DNA of 49,121 bases from Paracoccaceae bacterium (GCA_021647745.1 JAKIUB010000022.1:1-49121); one strand, 5' to 3'. Positions 24,214 to 32,620 are shown, counted from the first letter of the stretch. Notes: a model not told the origin generated them from the sequence alone. Numbers and translations are program-made.

Positions 24214-26163
24214 ATGCCTAATACATTGATATTATGTGATTGTTCCGGTTCACAAAAACTGGACGCCAAAGTGCTTTCAAAAGCTTGCGGCATGGATTGT
24301 TCGCGCGTTCATACAGCGCTTTGCACCCGAGAGCTGGGGGATGCCGCCGCGCTTATCAAAGAAGGCGGGGCGATGGTTGCCTGCCTTCAGGAGCGGCAGG
24401 TTTTTGAGGAGCTGGCCGACGAACTCGGTGTAGAACCCCCTCTTTTTGTCGATTTGCGTGATCGGGCGGGCTGGTCCGACGAGGGCGAAAAAACCACCGC
24501 AAAAATGGCGGCGCTGCTGGCGGCCGCTACGCTGGAAGCCCCCGCCATCAAGATGTTTGACCTGCAATCCGAGGGGCAATGCTTGATCGTTGGCGACGCG
24601 CCGGTGGCGCTGGCCGCCGCAGCGCAGCTCTGCGAGGCGCTTAATGTGACCGTGCTGCTGGAAAATGCGGAGGATATCCCCCTGCAGCGGGATTTTGATG
24701 TGGTGATCGGGGAATTGCGGCAGGCTTCCGGTAGTCTTGGGCAATTCAAGGTCACGATCGACGGTTTGCAGCTCATCGAGCCGGGCGGGCGCGGCGCGGC
24801 GCGGCTTTCCTCCCCCCGCGACGGCGGCCACTCGGATTGTGATCTTATTCTTGATCTGCGCGGCGGCTCTGCCTTGTTTCATCACAAGCGTGACGGATAC
24901 TTGCGCGCCGACCCGCGCCACCCGGATGGCGTCAGCAAAGCCGTTATCGAGGCCAGTCAACTGGTCGGCGGTTTTGAAAAGCCGTTTTATGTGGCGCTGG
25001 ACCCGCATATCTGCGCCCATTCCCGCGCCGGCATTACCGGCTGCTCCAACTGTATCGACACCTGCGAAACCGGCGCAATTCTGGCGGATGGCGACCATGT
25101 CTCCATTGACCCGCTTATTTGTGCGGGTTGTGGTGGTTGCGCTACCGTCTGTCCGTCCGGCGCGATCGCCCATGCGGCGCCAGACTTTGGATACCTGCTA
25201 AAACGCCTTGTAAGTATGGCGGATGCGTATCGCGAGGCCGGCGGCAAAGCCCCGCGCCTGCTGGTGCATGATACAGATTTCGGTACCGAGATGATCTCGC
25301 TTTCCGCACGGTTCGGGCGGGGGCTGCCCGCCGATGTTATTCCGCTCGAGGTCGAGAGCCTTGCCGGTTTCGGCCATGCAGAAATGCTGGCAGCACTTGG
25401 TTGCGGGTTTGCGGCAGTTGATATTTTGCTCACCCCGAAAACCGAGCGGCCGCTGCTGGAGAATGCGCTGGAGCTAGCACTGGCGATCAGTAATAATGCT
25501 GCCATCCGCCTGCTGGATTTAGCGGACCCCGAAGCTTTGAGCGACGCACTATACGGCCAGCAGGTTGCCAAACCCGCAGCGCCTATCCTGCCAATCGGCA
25601 ACCGAAGGCAGGTGACACGTTTGGCCGCAAAAGCCCTGCACGGCAGCACAGCCGACACACCTGTCCCGCTGCCCGGGGGCGCCCCTTATGGCGCAGTTGT
25701 GGTTGATCCGGATAAATGCACGCTGTGCCTGTCTTGCGTATCGCTTTGCCCCTCGGGGGCTTTGCTCGACAATGAAGACAGCCCGCAGCTGCGCTTTCAG
25801 GAAGATGCCTGCCTGCAATGCGGTATCTGCATTGGCGCCTGCCCGGAAACCGCCATCCAGCTCAAGCCGCAGCTTGATTTGTCGGATGCCGCACTTTCCC
25901 AGCGGGTGCTGCACGAGGAGGAGCCGTTTGGCTGTATTTCCTGCGGTGCGCTTTTCGGGGTAAAGTCCAGCGTCGAGCGGGTGATGGAAAAGCTTGCCGG
26001 CATACACCCGATGTTTACCGGCTCGGATAATGCCAAGCTGATCCAGATGTGTGACAAATGCCGGATCGAGGCGCAATATCACAGCAGTTCCAGCCCGTTT
26101 CAATCAGCCCCCCGCCCCCTGCCACGCACCACCGATGATTACCTCAAGCGGCGCGATAACTGA
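24214..26163 (+). CDS. Multi-cluster 4Fe-4S ferredoxin-like protein of the fdh region
   Basis: A 649-residue soluble protein. The N-terminal part begins with LCDCSGSQKLD and has a Rossmann-like stretch (CLIVGDAPVALAAAAQL, about 127-143). Two Fe-S groups follow, one including C277, C280 and C284 and one at C303/306/309/313. A linker of about 185 residues leads to two more ferredoxin groups at C502/505/508/512 and C533/536/539/543, and the C-terminus has two CxxC pairs (C574/577, C613/616). It could hold four to five clusters and act as an electron hub in the cytoplasm. Relatives are annotated only as 4Fe-4S dicluster proteins near fdh genes. It is divergent from the fdh operon and leads its own operon with mrp. 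Confidence 0.85.
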   Translation: MPNTLILCDCSGSQKLDAKVLSKACGMDCSRVHTALCTRELGDAAALIKEGGAMVACLQERQVFEELADELGVEPPLFVDLRDRAGWSDEGEKTTAKMAALLAAATLEAPAIKMFDLQSEGQCLIVGDAPVALAAAAQLCEALNVTVLLENAEDIPLQRDFDVVIGELRQASGSLGQFKVTIDGLQLIEPGGRGAARLSSPRDGGHSDCDLILDLRGGSALFHHKRDGYLRADPRHPDGVSKAVIEASQLVGGFEKPFYVALDPHICAHSRAGITGCSNCIDTCETGAILADGDHVSIDPLICAGCGGCATVCPSGAIAHAAPDFGYLLKRLVSMADAYREAGGKAPRLLVHDTDFGTEMISLSARFGRGLPADVIPLEVESLAGFGHAEMLAALGCGFAAVDILLTPKTERPLLENALELALAISNNAAIRLLDLADPEALSDALYGQQVAKPAAPILPIGNRRQVTRLAAKALHGSTADTPVPLPGGAPYGAVVVDPDKCTLCLSCVSLCPSGALLDNEDSPQLRFQEDACLQCGICIGACPETAIQLKPQLDLSDAALSQRVLHEEEPFGCISCGALFGVKSSVERVMEKLAGIHPMFTGSDNAKLIQMCDKCRIEAQYHSSSSPFQSAPRPLPRTTDDYLKRRDN

Positions 26164-26333
26164 TGTCAGTTTTCCACCAGAGGCACGCCGAGATCGACGG
26201 GCATAATCCCGGGCAGAAAGAGATTTTCCTGCCAATAAAGAGGAAAAATTATAACATGAGTACGAAAAAACACCCGAAGCGGGTAGGGGATATGTCTCGA
26301 TATACGACAAAGATAAACAGGATGGAGAGCTGA

Positions 26334-27392
26334 ATGGCCACGCGCGAAGAGGTATTGGCAGCCCTGAAAGAGGTCAAAAACCCGGGGGGGAATGATATCG
26401 TCAGCGCCGGCATGGTGAAGGCGCTGACCGTTGACAATGGCGCCGTGCGCTTTGTGCTGGAGGTGCCGGGCGCACAGGCCAAGGCCTTCAAATCCATACA
26501 CAAAGCTGCGGAAGATGCCGCAAAGTCGGTTAACGGGGTTGGTGCTGTTTCGGTTGTGATGACAGCCCATAGCGCCCCGCAAGCACCACCGGATCTGGGT
26601 ACCAGAAAGTCCGACCCAAAGGGGCCGCAAAAAATTCCCGGTATTAACAAGATCATTGCCATTGCCTCGGGCAAGGGCGGGGTCGGAAAATCGACACTGT
26701 CGGCCAATCTGGCAGTGGCGCTGGCGATCGAGGGCAAGCGCGTGGGCTTGCTCGATGCCGATGTATTCGGCCCTTCTCAGCCGCGGATGCTCGGGGTGTC
26801 GGGCCGCCCTGCCTCGCCGGACGGAACAACCATTTTGCCACTGCGCAATCACGGGGTGACCCTGATGTCGATCGGGCTGATGACCAATGACGACGAGGCC
26901 GTGGTCTGGCGCGGCCCAATGCTGATCGGAGCCTTGCAACAGATGCTCAATCAGGTGCAATGGGGGGCGCTGGATGTGCTGATCGTTGACCTGCCGCCGG
27001 GCACGGGCGATGTGCAGATGACGCTGGCACAAAAAGCCGAGGTTGACGGGGCGATCATTGTCAGCACCCCGCAAGATGTGGCCCTGATGGATGCCCGCAA
27101 AGGCATTGATATGTTTAACAAGCTCGGCACACCCATTATAGGTATGGTCGAGAACATGTCTTACCAGATTTGCGAGGAATGCGGCCATAAAGGCCACCCG
27201 TTTGGCCATGGTGGCGTGGCAAAAGAGGCTGCCAAGCTCGGCGTGCCGCTGCTGGCGGAATTGCCGCTTCATCTTGATATTCGGGTTGCATCCGATAGCG
27301 GCGCGCCTATCGTGGTCAGCAAACCGGATTCACCGCAGGCGCAGGCTTTTCGCAACCTCGCCAAAAGACTGATCAAGGATGGAACCCTGTGA
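26334..27392 (+). CDS. Mrp/NBP35-family Fe-S carrier ATPase
   Basis: A 352-residue ParA-like ATPase that binds and hands over Fe-S clusters. The N-terminal DUF59 domain covers about residues 1-80. The deviant Walker A is ASGKGGVGKST (111-121), VDLPPGTGDVQMTLAQ gives the switch region, and a CxxC pair (ICEECGH, about 280) is the likely cluster ligand. GGAGAGCTG precedes the ATG. It lies 170 bases after the ferredoxin gene and overlaps the next gene by four bases. Whether it is the general Mrp of the cell or dedicated to the fdh proteins cannot be told from here; the setting favours a role in assembling the many Fe-S clusters encoded around it. Confidence 0.92.
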   Translation: MATREEVLAALKEVKNPGGNDIVSAGMVKALTVDNGAVRFVLEVPGAQAKAFKSIHKAAEDAAKSVNGVGAVSVVMTAHSAPQAPPDLGTRKSDPKGPQKIPGINKIIAIASGKGGVGKSTLSANLAVALAIEGKRVGLLDADVFGPSQPRMLGVSGRPASPDGTTILPLRNHGVTLMSIGLMTNDDEAVVWRGPMLIGALQQMLNQVQWGALDVLIVDLPPGTGDVQMTLAQKAEVDGAIIVSTPQDVALMDARKGIDMFNKLGTPIIGMVENMSYQICEECGHKGHPFGHGGVAKEAAKLGVPLLAELPLHLDIRVASDSGAPIVVSKPDSPQAQAFRNLAKRLIKDGTL

Positions 27393-28138
27393 CAGACAAT
27401 ATTTTTGAAGCCCCGATGCCGGCCACCTTCCCGCCGCTGTTTCGCGGCGAGGCTGTCAGCGGCAGCACGGACCCTTTTGCCAAGGCCTGCACCCAGGCAA
27501 TGATCGGCGTGGATGCCGGCTTGTTGGTGCATAGCGTCACCCCAGACCGGATCCGCGCCGCGATTGTGTTTGCGCCCGAAACCCCGCTTGAACAGGCGAT
27601 GGTGGCATTTATTGCTTGCGGGGTGGGGCTTCAGCATGCGATGGGCGCGTTGGCCCCGCCCGAAGTGGCTGTGCATCTGGGCTGGCAGGGCGATATTTAT
27701 GTGAATGGCGGGCGGGCCGGTCAGCTGCGGGCCGCCGCCTCGACAACTGACCCGGCTCTGGAGCCGGACTGGCTGGTGGTCGGGCTGGAAATTGACCTGC
27801 TTCCGCAAGGTGACGGCGAAACCGGCAACCATCCGAACCAGACCTGCCTGATGATGGAGGGCTGTGGCGATGTCTCGCCCATTCGTCTGCTCGAAGCGTG
27901 GTCACGCCACACGCTGGTATGGCTGAATGATATCGAAAACGACGGCACACGGGCTTTGCACGCCCAGTGGCGCGGGCTGGCAAAGGGGGTGGGCGAAGAG
28001 GTCAGCCCTGCCCTGCCCGGCATGCCCGAGGGCATATTTGTCGGCATTGACGAAGATTTCGGCATGCTGCTGAAAGACAAAGGAAAAACCCGGGTCATTC
28101 CGCTATCGGCTATCCTTGAAACAGGAGACACAGCATGA
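27389..28138 (+). CDS. Biotin/lipoate-ligase-like protein lacking the catalytic lysine
   Basis: A 249-residue protein with the fold signature of the biotin/lipoate ligase family, recognisable at HLGWQGDIYVNGGRAGQL (about 94-111) and WLVVGLEIDLL (about 128-138), plus a C-terminal domain (about 190-249, DUF4444 type) resembling the small beta domain of ligases. In BirA the first motif reads KWPND...RKLAGIL with an essential Lys; here the equivalent of that Lys is Gly, and the N-terminal GRGR loop is not seen. It is therefore unlikely to make acyl-adenylate and transfer it as BirA does. It overlaps mrp and the next gene by four bases each, so all three are translationally coupled. Its role is unknown. 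Confidence 0.75.
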   Translation: MTDNIFEAPMPATFPPLFRGEAVSGSTDPFAKACTQAMIGVDAGLLVHSVTPDRIRAAIVFAPETPLEQAMVAFIACGVGLQHAMGALAPPEVAVHLGWQGDIYVNGGRAGQLRAAASTTDPALEPDWLVVGLEIDLLPQGDGETGNHPNQTCLMMEGCGDVSPIRLLEAWSRHTLVWLNDIENDGTRALHAQWRGLAKGVGEEVSPALPGMPEGIFVGIDEDFGMLLKDKGKTRVIPLSAILETGDTA

Positions 28139-28611
28139 ACCTCGCCCGCGCCATTCATTTTGACGAAAGCGACACGCTGGTATTTCACAACCCTGCCCGC
28201 ACTGGCGAGTGGGTGATCTCGGGGGGGTTCGAGTTTTCCAACTGGGGCGAGGGTGATTTGAGCGGAAAGGCGCGGCAGGCCTTTGCCAATGGCTGGCTCG
28301 GGCTGGAAACCTTTGGCAGAGTAACATTTGTGGCAGTCACTACCATTGAGCCTGCCGAGCTGGAAACCCTGACAGAGCGGCTGGCACAGCATTTTGTGGA
28401 TATCTACGGCGCCCCGACGCTTGAGGCAGCGATGCCTGTGGCTAAAGTCGAGATAAATGCCATGATCGACCTCTGCGAAGGCCATGAGGCAAACACCTTG
28501 CTGACCGTGATGCGCGAGCTGGTGGAGTCCGGGGTGTCCGAAGCCTTTCGGACCATCGAGCCGCCCGAAGCTTCGCTGGATATACTGGCGGTCCACGGCG
28601 AGCTGGAGTAG
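28135..28611 (+). CDS. Conserved protein of unknown function (DUF6505-like)
   Basis: A 158-residue acidic soluble protein with no signal peptide, membrane segment or metal motif. It starts MNLARAIHFDESDTLVFHN and contains FANGWLGLETFGRVTFVAV and a C-terminal SEAFRTIEPPEASLDILA. I associate it, with moderate confidence, with the DUF6505 family found in Rhodobacterales. It overlaps the ligase-like gene by four bases and is the last gene of the ferredoxin-mrp operon, converging on tupA 21 bases away. Its function is unknown; the tight coupling suggests it works with the ligase-like protein. Confidence 0.65.
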   Translation: MNLARAIHFDESDTLVFHNPARTGEWVISGGFEFSNWGEGDLSGKARQAFANGWLGLETFGRVTFVAVTTIEPAELETLTERLAQHFVDIYGAPTLEAAMPVAKVEINAMIDLCEGHEANTLLTVMRELVESGVSEAFRTIEPPEASLDILAVHGELE

Positions 28612-28632
28612 CTTTCGGGCAACTTGCGCAGG

Positions 28633-29430
28633 CTATTGTGTGGCATTAAAGGTAAACAGGGGTTCGCCGTTGAGGGTGTAACCGTTGATCAGCTCTTTGG
28701 CACGGTCCGATGCCAGCCAGTTTTCCAGCTGCATTGCCAAGTCGCTCTTCACATGCGGCCAGCGGGTCGGGCTTACCGGAATATAGGCATATTGGTTAAA
28801 TAGTGCCGGATCACCGGCAAACAGCAACACAAGCTCTCCTTTGTTGCCAAAATTCAGCCAGCTGGCGCGGTCCGAGACTGTATAGGCATTCATGCCGCTG
28901 GCGACATTCAGCGTAGCCCCCATGCCGGCGCCGGCAGCGCGATACCACACTCCCTCAGGCTCGATACCAGCCTCGACCCAGAGCGATTGTTCCTTTTTGT
29001 TGGTGCCGCTATCATCGCCGCGGCTGACAAAAACCACACCCGCGCGGGCGATACTTTGGAGGGCTTGCACCGCTGTTTCAGCACGGCCCAGATTGGCGGG
29101 GTCGTCATCCGGACCTACAAACACAAAATCATTATACATAATCTCGCGGCGGTGGGTACCATAGCCCGCAGCAAGAAACGCCTCCTCGGCAGCGCGGGCA
29201 TGCACCAATATTGCATCGACATCCCCTGATTTCCCCAATGCCAGCGCCTGCCCTGTGCCCACCACTATCAGTTCCACATCAAGGCCAATATCGGCCCTGA
29301 TCTCGGGGAGCAGTATCTCTGACAGCCCTGAATTGTAAAACGAGGTGGTCACCGCCATTCTCAGGCTTTCCGCATGGGAGGCCGTGGCCAGCACTGTCGC
29401 GACGATCAGGGTTTTCCAGAAGAGTTTCAT
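28633..29430 (-). CDS. tupA: Tungstate ABC transporter substrate-binding protein
   Basis: A 265-residue periplasmic protein with a signal peptide (cleavage near SHAES, residue 20). The TupA oxyanion motif is present as TTSFYNSGL (about 28-36), with VGTGQALALGKSGDVDAILVHA (about 57-78) and MYNDFVFVGP (about 98-107), both typical of TupA rather than ModA. It captures tungstate for the FdhA cofactor. It is the last gene of fdhD-mobA-tupB-tupC-tupA and overlaps tupC by four bases. The third residue of the usual TTTS motif differs, but the family pattern is otherwise clear. Molybdate cannot be excluded as an additional ligand. Confidence 0.9.
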   Translation of the reverse strand: MKLFWKTLIVATVLATASHAESLRMAVTTSFYNSGLSEILLPEIRADIGLDVELIVVGTGQALALGKSGDVDAILVHARAAEEAFLAAGYGTHRREIMYNDFVFVGPDDDPANLGRAETAVQALQSIARAGVVFVSRGDDSGTNKKEQSLWVEAGIEPEGVWYRAAGAGMGATLNVASGMNAYTVSDRASWLNFGNKGELVLLFAGDPALFNQYAYIPVSPTRWPHVKSDLAMQLENWLASDRAKELINGYTLNGEPLFTFNATQ

Positions 29431-30140
29431 TCGACAATGTCTCCGTTTGTAAAGGCCTTGGCTTCAGCGGTTAAGGGAGTGGAAAAGAACATTTCAGCAG
29501 GGCTGTGCTCGTGCACCATGCCTTTGAGCATAAAAACAATATCCTCCCCGAGGCGGCGCGCCTGCCCCATATCGTGGGTCGACATCACGATCCGGGTTCC
29601 GGCGGCCTGTGCGGTTTTAAGCAGGGTTTCTATCTCGCGGGTCGCACGGCCATCAATATTGGCGCAAGGTTCATCCAGAAATAGCACTTCGGGCTTGATA
29701 ATCAGGGCGCGAGCCAGAGAGAGTTTTTGCTTTTCGCCCCCCGAAAGCATTGGCGCCCAGCTCTCCAGCAACGGGCCTATGCCAAAACGGGCGGCACATT
29801 CCCGCGCCTGCGTACGCGCCTCGGCCTTGCCCACACCGCGCAACCGCAAAGGATAGGCAAGGCTATCAACCACGCTCCGGCGCATCATGATCGGGGACTG
29901 AAAAACAAACGCCTGTTTTTGCTGTGCCTCGTCAGCCGGCACCGCCCAGTTCATCTGCCCGCCAGCGCAGCGCTGCAAGCCGTGCATCAGCCGCAAAAAT
30001 GTGGTTTTTCCAGCCCCGTTCGGGCCAACAACAATGGTAAACCCCTTGGTTTCAAGGGTAAAGTTTACCGGTCCCACCAGCTTTTTGCCGCGCATACTGG
30101 CAGTGGCCGCTTTCATTTCAAGGGGGAGGATGCTCACCAT
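29427..30140 (-). CDS. tupC: Tungstate ABC transporter ATP-binding protein
   Basis: A 237-residue ATPase. Walker A is GPNGAGKT (39-46), the Q-loop lies in AFVFQSPIMM, the signature is LSGGEKQ (about 137-143), and Walker B is VLFLDEP followed by the H-loop STHD. It is short, without the extra C-terminal regulatory domain of ModC, as expected for TupC. It energises the TupB permease. It overlaps tupB by seven bases and tupA by four. Confidence 0.9.
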   Translation of the reverse strand: MVSILPLEMKAATASMRGKKLVGPVNFTLETKGFTIVVGPNGAGKTTFLRLMHGLQRCAGGQMNWAVPADEAQQKQAFVFQSPIMMRRSVVDSLAYPLRLRGVGKAEARTQARECAARFGIGPLLESWAPMLSGGEKQKLSLARALIIKPEVLFLDEPCANIDGRATREIETLLKTAQAAGTRIVMSTHDMGQARRLGEDIVFMLKGMVHEHSPAEMFFSTPLTAEAKAFTNGDIVE

Positions 30141-30838
30141 GTGCTGGCCCGCTCGGTTTTTCCGATAATGTGGATCAGCAGGTTGATGATCACCGCCAGT
30201 ACGATCAGCACCAGCCCCAGCCCCATGGCGAAGGCAAAATTACCCTTGCCGGTTTCCAGTGCAATCGCGGTGGTCAGCACCCGTGTGGCATGTTCGATAT
30301 TTCCGCCGACGATCATAATCGCCCCCACTTCACCAATCGCCCGGCCAAAACCCGCCAGCGTGGCCGTAAGCAGCGCCCGCTTGCCATCCCATAGCAGGGC
30401 GGTGATGCGCTGCGTCCGCGTCGCGTTCATCGAGATCAGCAGATCGTGGTATTCGGCCCATAAATCACGGATGGTCTGGTGGCTGATCGAAGCGATCAGC
30501 GGGGTGATGATGATCACCTGCGCAATGATCATCGCACTTGGCGAAAACAGCAGGCCAAAGCCGCCCAAAGGCCCCGCGCGCGAAAGCAGCATATAGACAA
30601 ACAGCCCGACAACCACCGGCGGCAGGCCCATCAGCGCATTGAGCACCGCAATCACATAACGGCGCGACCAGAACCGGTTGACCGCCAACCACGCCCCCAT
30701 AGGCAAGCCGATAACAGAAGCAATGATCACCGCTGAAACCGTGACCTGAAGCGACAAAAAAATGATCTCGTAAAGATCCGGGTCTAGGCTGATTATCAAC
30801 CCCCAGGCGTCCCAGAACCCTTGGCCGATACTATCCAT
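30134..30838 (-). CDS. tupB: Tungstate ABC transporter permease
   Basis: A 234-residue inner-membrane protein with about five transmembrane helices. The EAA-type loop that contacts the ATPase is at about 140-165 (ALLWDGKRALLTATLAGFGRAIGEVGAIMI). The N-terminus (PDLYEIIFLSLQVTVSAVIIAS) and the PMGAWLAVNRF and LMGLPPVVVGLFVYML segments are typical of TupB. It is preceded by mobA with a three-base gap and overlaps tupC, so the whole importer is translated together with cofactor genes. Confidence 0.9.
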   Translation of the reverse strand: MDSIGQGFWDAWGLIISLDPDLYEIIFLSLQVTVSAVIIASVIGLPMGAWLAVNRFWSRRYVIAVLNALMGLPPVVVGLFVYMLLSRAGPLGGFGLLFSPSAMIIAQVIIITPLIASISHQTIRDLWAEYHDLLISMNATRTQRITALLWDGKRALLTATLAGFGRAIGEVGAIMIVGGNIEHATRVLTTAIALETGKGNFAFAMGLGLVLIVLAVIINLLIHIIGKTERASTW

Positions 30839-30841
30839 GCC

Positions 30842-31441
30842 TCATTTTCTCGCCTCCGCAATGGCCAGATCTTGCGGCGTATTGATATTGAAAAACGCAT
30901 CTGGTTCCTCAAAAATGCAGGTCGCGCAGCCCATTGGGCCGGTCCACAAGATCACCTTGCGCAGCCCGTTTTCCAGCGATTTGCGCAGTGCCTCCCTGTC
31001 GGAAACCCGATAAAGCGTGAATGTCGGTTGACGAAAAAATCCGCCGCCGGGCTTGGGGCTGTGGGCCATGGCCAGCGGCGTGCCTTGTTTTTGGCGGGCT
31101 TCCAGCAGCCTTTTCACCAGATCAAGCGGAAAAAACGGGCTGTCCGAGGCCACGGAAACCAGCGCTTCATAGCCATTGGCAGCGGCCCAGTCCATGCCCG
31201 CCAGCACCCCGGCCAGCGGTCCGGCATGGCCGGCAATACTGTCAGCCACGACCGGCAGGCCAAATTCGGAAAACCGTATGGCATCACCGTTGGCATTCAG
31301 CACCATGGTCTCTACCTGCGGTGCAAGCCGCGCCACAATACGGGACAGAACCGGCCGGCCGTGCAGCGGCAAAAGGCCCTTGTCGCCTCCGCCCATGCGG
31401 CGCGCCTGCCCCCCTGCCAGAATGACACCGGCAACCTTCAT
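30842..31441 (-). CDS. mobA: Molybdenum cofactor guanylyltransferase
   Basis: A 199-residue nucleotidyltransferase that attaches GMP to molybdopterin to give the bis-MGD cofactor used by FdhA. The GTP-binding start is ILAGGQARRMGGGDKGLLPL (about 7-26), with PVVADSIAGHAGPLAGVLAG (about 70-88) and a catalytic acidic segment VASDSPFFP (about 107-115). The length is usual for MobA. It overlaps fdhD by four bases. Its presence here makes the operon able to mature the metal cofactor as well as import the metal. Confidence 0.93.
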   Translation of the reverse strand: MKVAGVILAGGQARRMGGGDKGLLPLHGRPVLSRIVARLAPQVETMVLNANGDAIRFSEFGLPVVADSIAGHAGPLAGVLAGMDWAAANGYEALVSVASDSPFFPLDLVKRLLEARQKQGTPLAMAHSPKPGGGFFRQPTFTLYRVSDREALRKSLENGLRKVILWTGPMGCATCIFEEPDAFFNINTPQDLAIAEARK

Positions 31442-32304
31442 TGCCGACGCGCGCTGCGTTTGGGTTCTGTCTTTATTTTGGCGGGGTCGGCATCGCGGAT
31501 CAGCCTGTCCTCGCCGCTAAGGCAGATAAAACGCTGCCCGCGCATCCGGCCAATAAGTGTCAGCCCTACTTGCCGCGCAATCTCCACCCCCCATGCAGTG
31601 AAACCCGAGCGCGAAGCCAGCACCGGAATACCCATCAGCGCGGTTTTGATCACCATTTCCGAGGTCAACCGCCCCGTGGTGTAAAGGATTTTATCCGCCG
31701 CACTCGCCCCCTCCATCACCATCCAGCCGGCGATTTTGTCTACGGCGTTATGACGTCCCACATCCTCCATATAGACCAGCGGCCGCGCCTGCGTGCACAA
31801 CACCGAGCCGTGAATGGCCCCCGCCTCCAGATAAAGGCTGGGGGTGGTGTTGATACGGTGTGCCAGCGCATAAAGCCAGCTGGTGCGCACCTCCGCCTCT
31901 GGCAAGGTCAGCCCCTCCAGTCCCTCCATCATATCGCCAAACACCGTGCCCACGGCGCAGCCCGAGGTGCGGGTCTTTTTCTTCAGCTTTTCTTCGTAGT
32001 CGGTTTTGCGCACCGTGCGCACAATCACGGCCTCGACCTCTTCGTCATAGTCAATGCCGGTGATCTTGTCTTCCATCAGCAACATACCCTGATTGCGCAG
32101 ATAGCCCACGGCCAGATATTCGGGGTAATCTCCGATGGTCATTGCTGTCACGATCTCCTGCTTGTTCAGGTAAATCGTCAGCGGGCGCTCTTCCACAACG
32201 CTGATTTGCTGCTCCTGCCCGTTTTGGTCTCGCCCTGTGACCGCACGGGTCAGCCGCGTATTTCCCGAGGACGGCGTGATAAGATAATGAGATTCTTGAG
32301 ACAT
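31438..32304 (-). CDS. fdhD: Formate dehydrogenase sulfurtransferase FdhD
   Basis: A 288-residue protein that transfers sulfur from IscS to the bis-MGD cofactor, giving the sulfido ligand required by formate dehydrogenase. It has VVEERPLTIYLNKQEI (about 36-51), the conserved TSGCAVG loop with C116 as the likely sulfur-carrying cysteine, EAGAIHGSVLCTQARPLVYMEDVGRHNAVDKI (around residues 160-192) and a C-terminal GIPVLASRSG. Only one cysteine is present in the loop where Escherichia coli has CxxC; many FdhD proteins share this. It is the first gene of the fdhD-mobA-tupBCA operon. Upstream lies a 316-base spacer. Confidence 0.95.
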   Translation of the reverse strand: MSQESHYLITPSSGNTRLTRAVTGRDQNGQEQQISVVEERPLTIYLNKQEIVTAMTIGDYPEYLAVGYLRNQGMLLMEDKITGIDYDEEVEAVIVRTVRKTDYEEKLKKKTRTSGCAVGTVFGDMMEGLEGLTLPEAEVRTSWLYALAHRINTTPSLYLEAGAIHGSVLCTQARPLVYMEDVGRHNAVDKIAGWMVMEGASAADKILYTTGRLTSEMVIKTALMGIPVLASRSGFTAWGVEIARQVGLTLIGRMRGQRFICLSGEDRLIRDADPAKIKTEPKRSARRQ

Positions 32305-32620
32305 TCGTTATTTTCCCGCCAGGTACCGTATATAAATGCCACATTATCCGCCGAAATTTCCCATGTAAAATGCAAATTGACCAACAGCTGGATTAAAGGT
32401 CACTTTGTCTCCCCACCTCGTCTGACAAAACAATAAAGGTAATTTTGGCACAGGATGGAGCGGAGCAAGAGAGAGCAAGGCGTCGAATCATTGGAAAATA
32501 AAAAAGCTTAGATGCATTCAACCAGCCACGGCAACATTTGGCTAGTCTATAGGCTGGCGTTTTAAAGCCAAACGTTTTTTCAGGGCATATATCCAGTATC
32601 TGCTCTTTGCCCCGAGGCAC
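32305..32620. other. Gene-free spacer between fdhD and gatB
   Basis: A 316-base A+T-rich stretch with no convincing protein frame. It must hold the fdhD promoter on the minus strand, and it contains a hairpin plus T-run on the plus strand (32537-32580). No molybdenum-cofactor or other riboswitch pattern was recognised. Confidence 0.6.
32537..32580 (+). terminator. Terminator-like hairpin in the fdhD-gatB spacer
   Basis: TTTGGCT (32537-32543) pairs with AGCCAAA (32566-32572) across a 22-base loop, followed two bases later by six Ts (32575-32580). No plus-strand gene precedes it, so if real it would end a small RNA or antisense transcript of the fdhD region. The long loop makes this uncertain. 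Confidence 0.35.

Noticed and set aside
31441..32436. A 331-codon frame antisense to fdhD
   Set aside because: FdhD is clearly encoded on the minus strand; the antisense product is His/Arg/Pro-rich and typical of a shadow frame.
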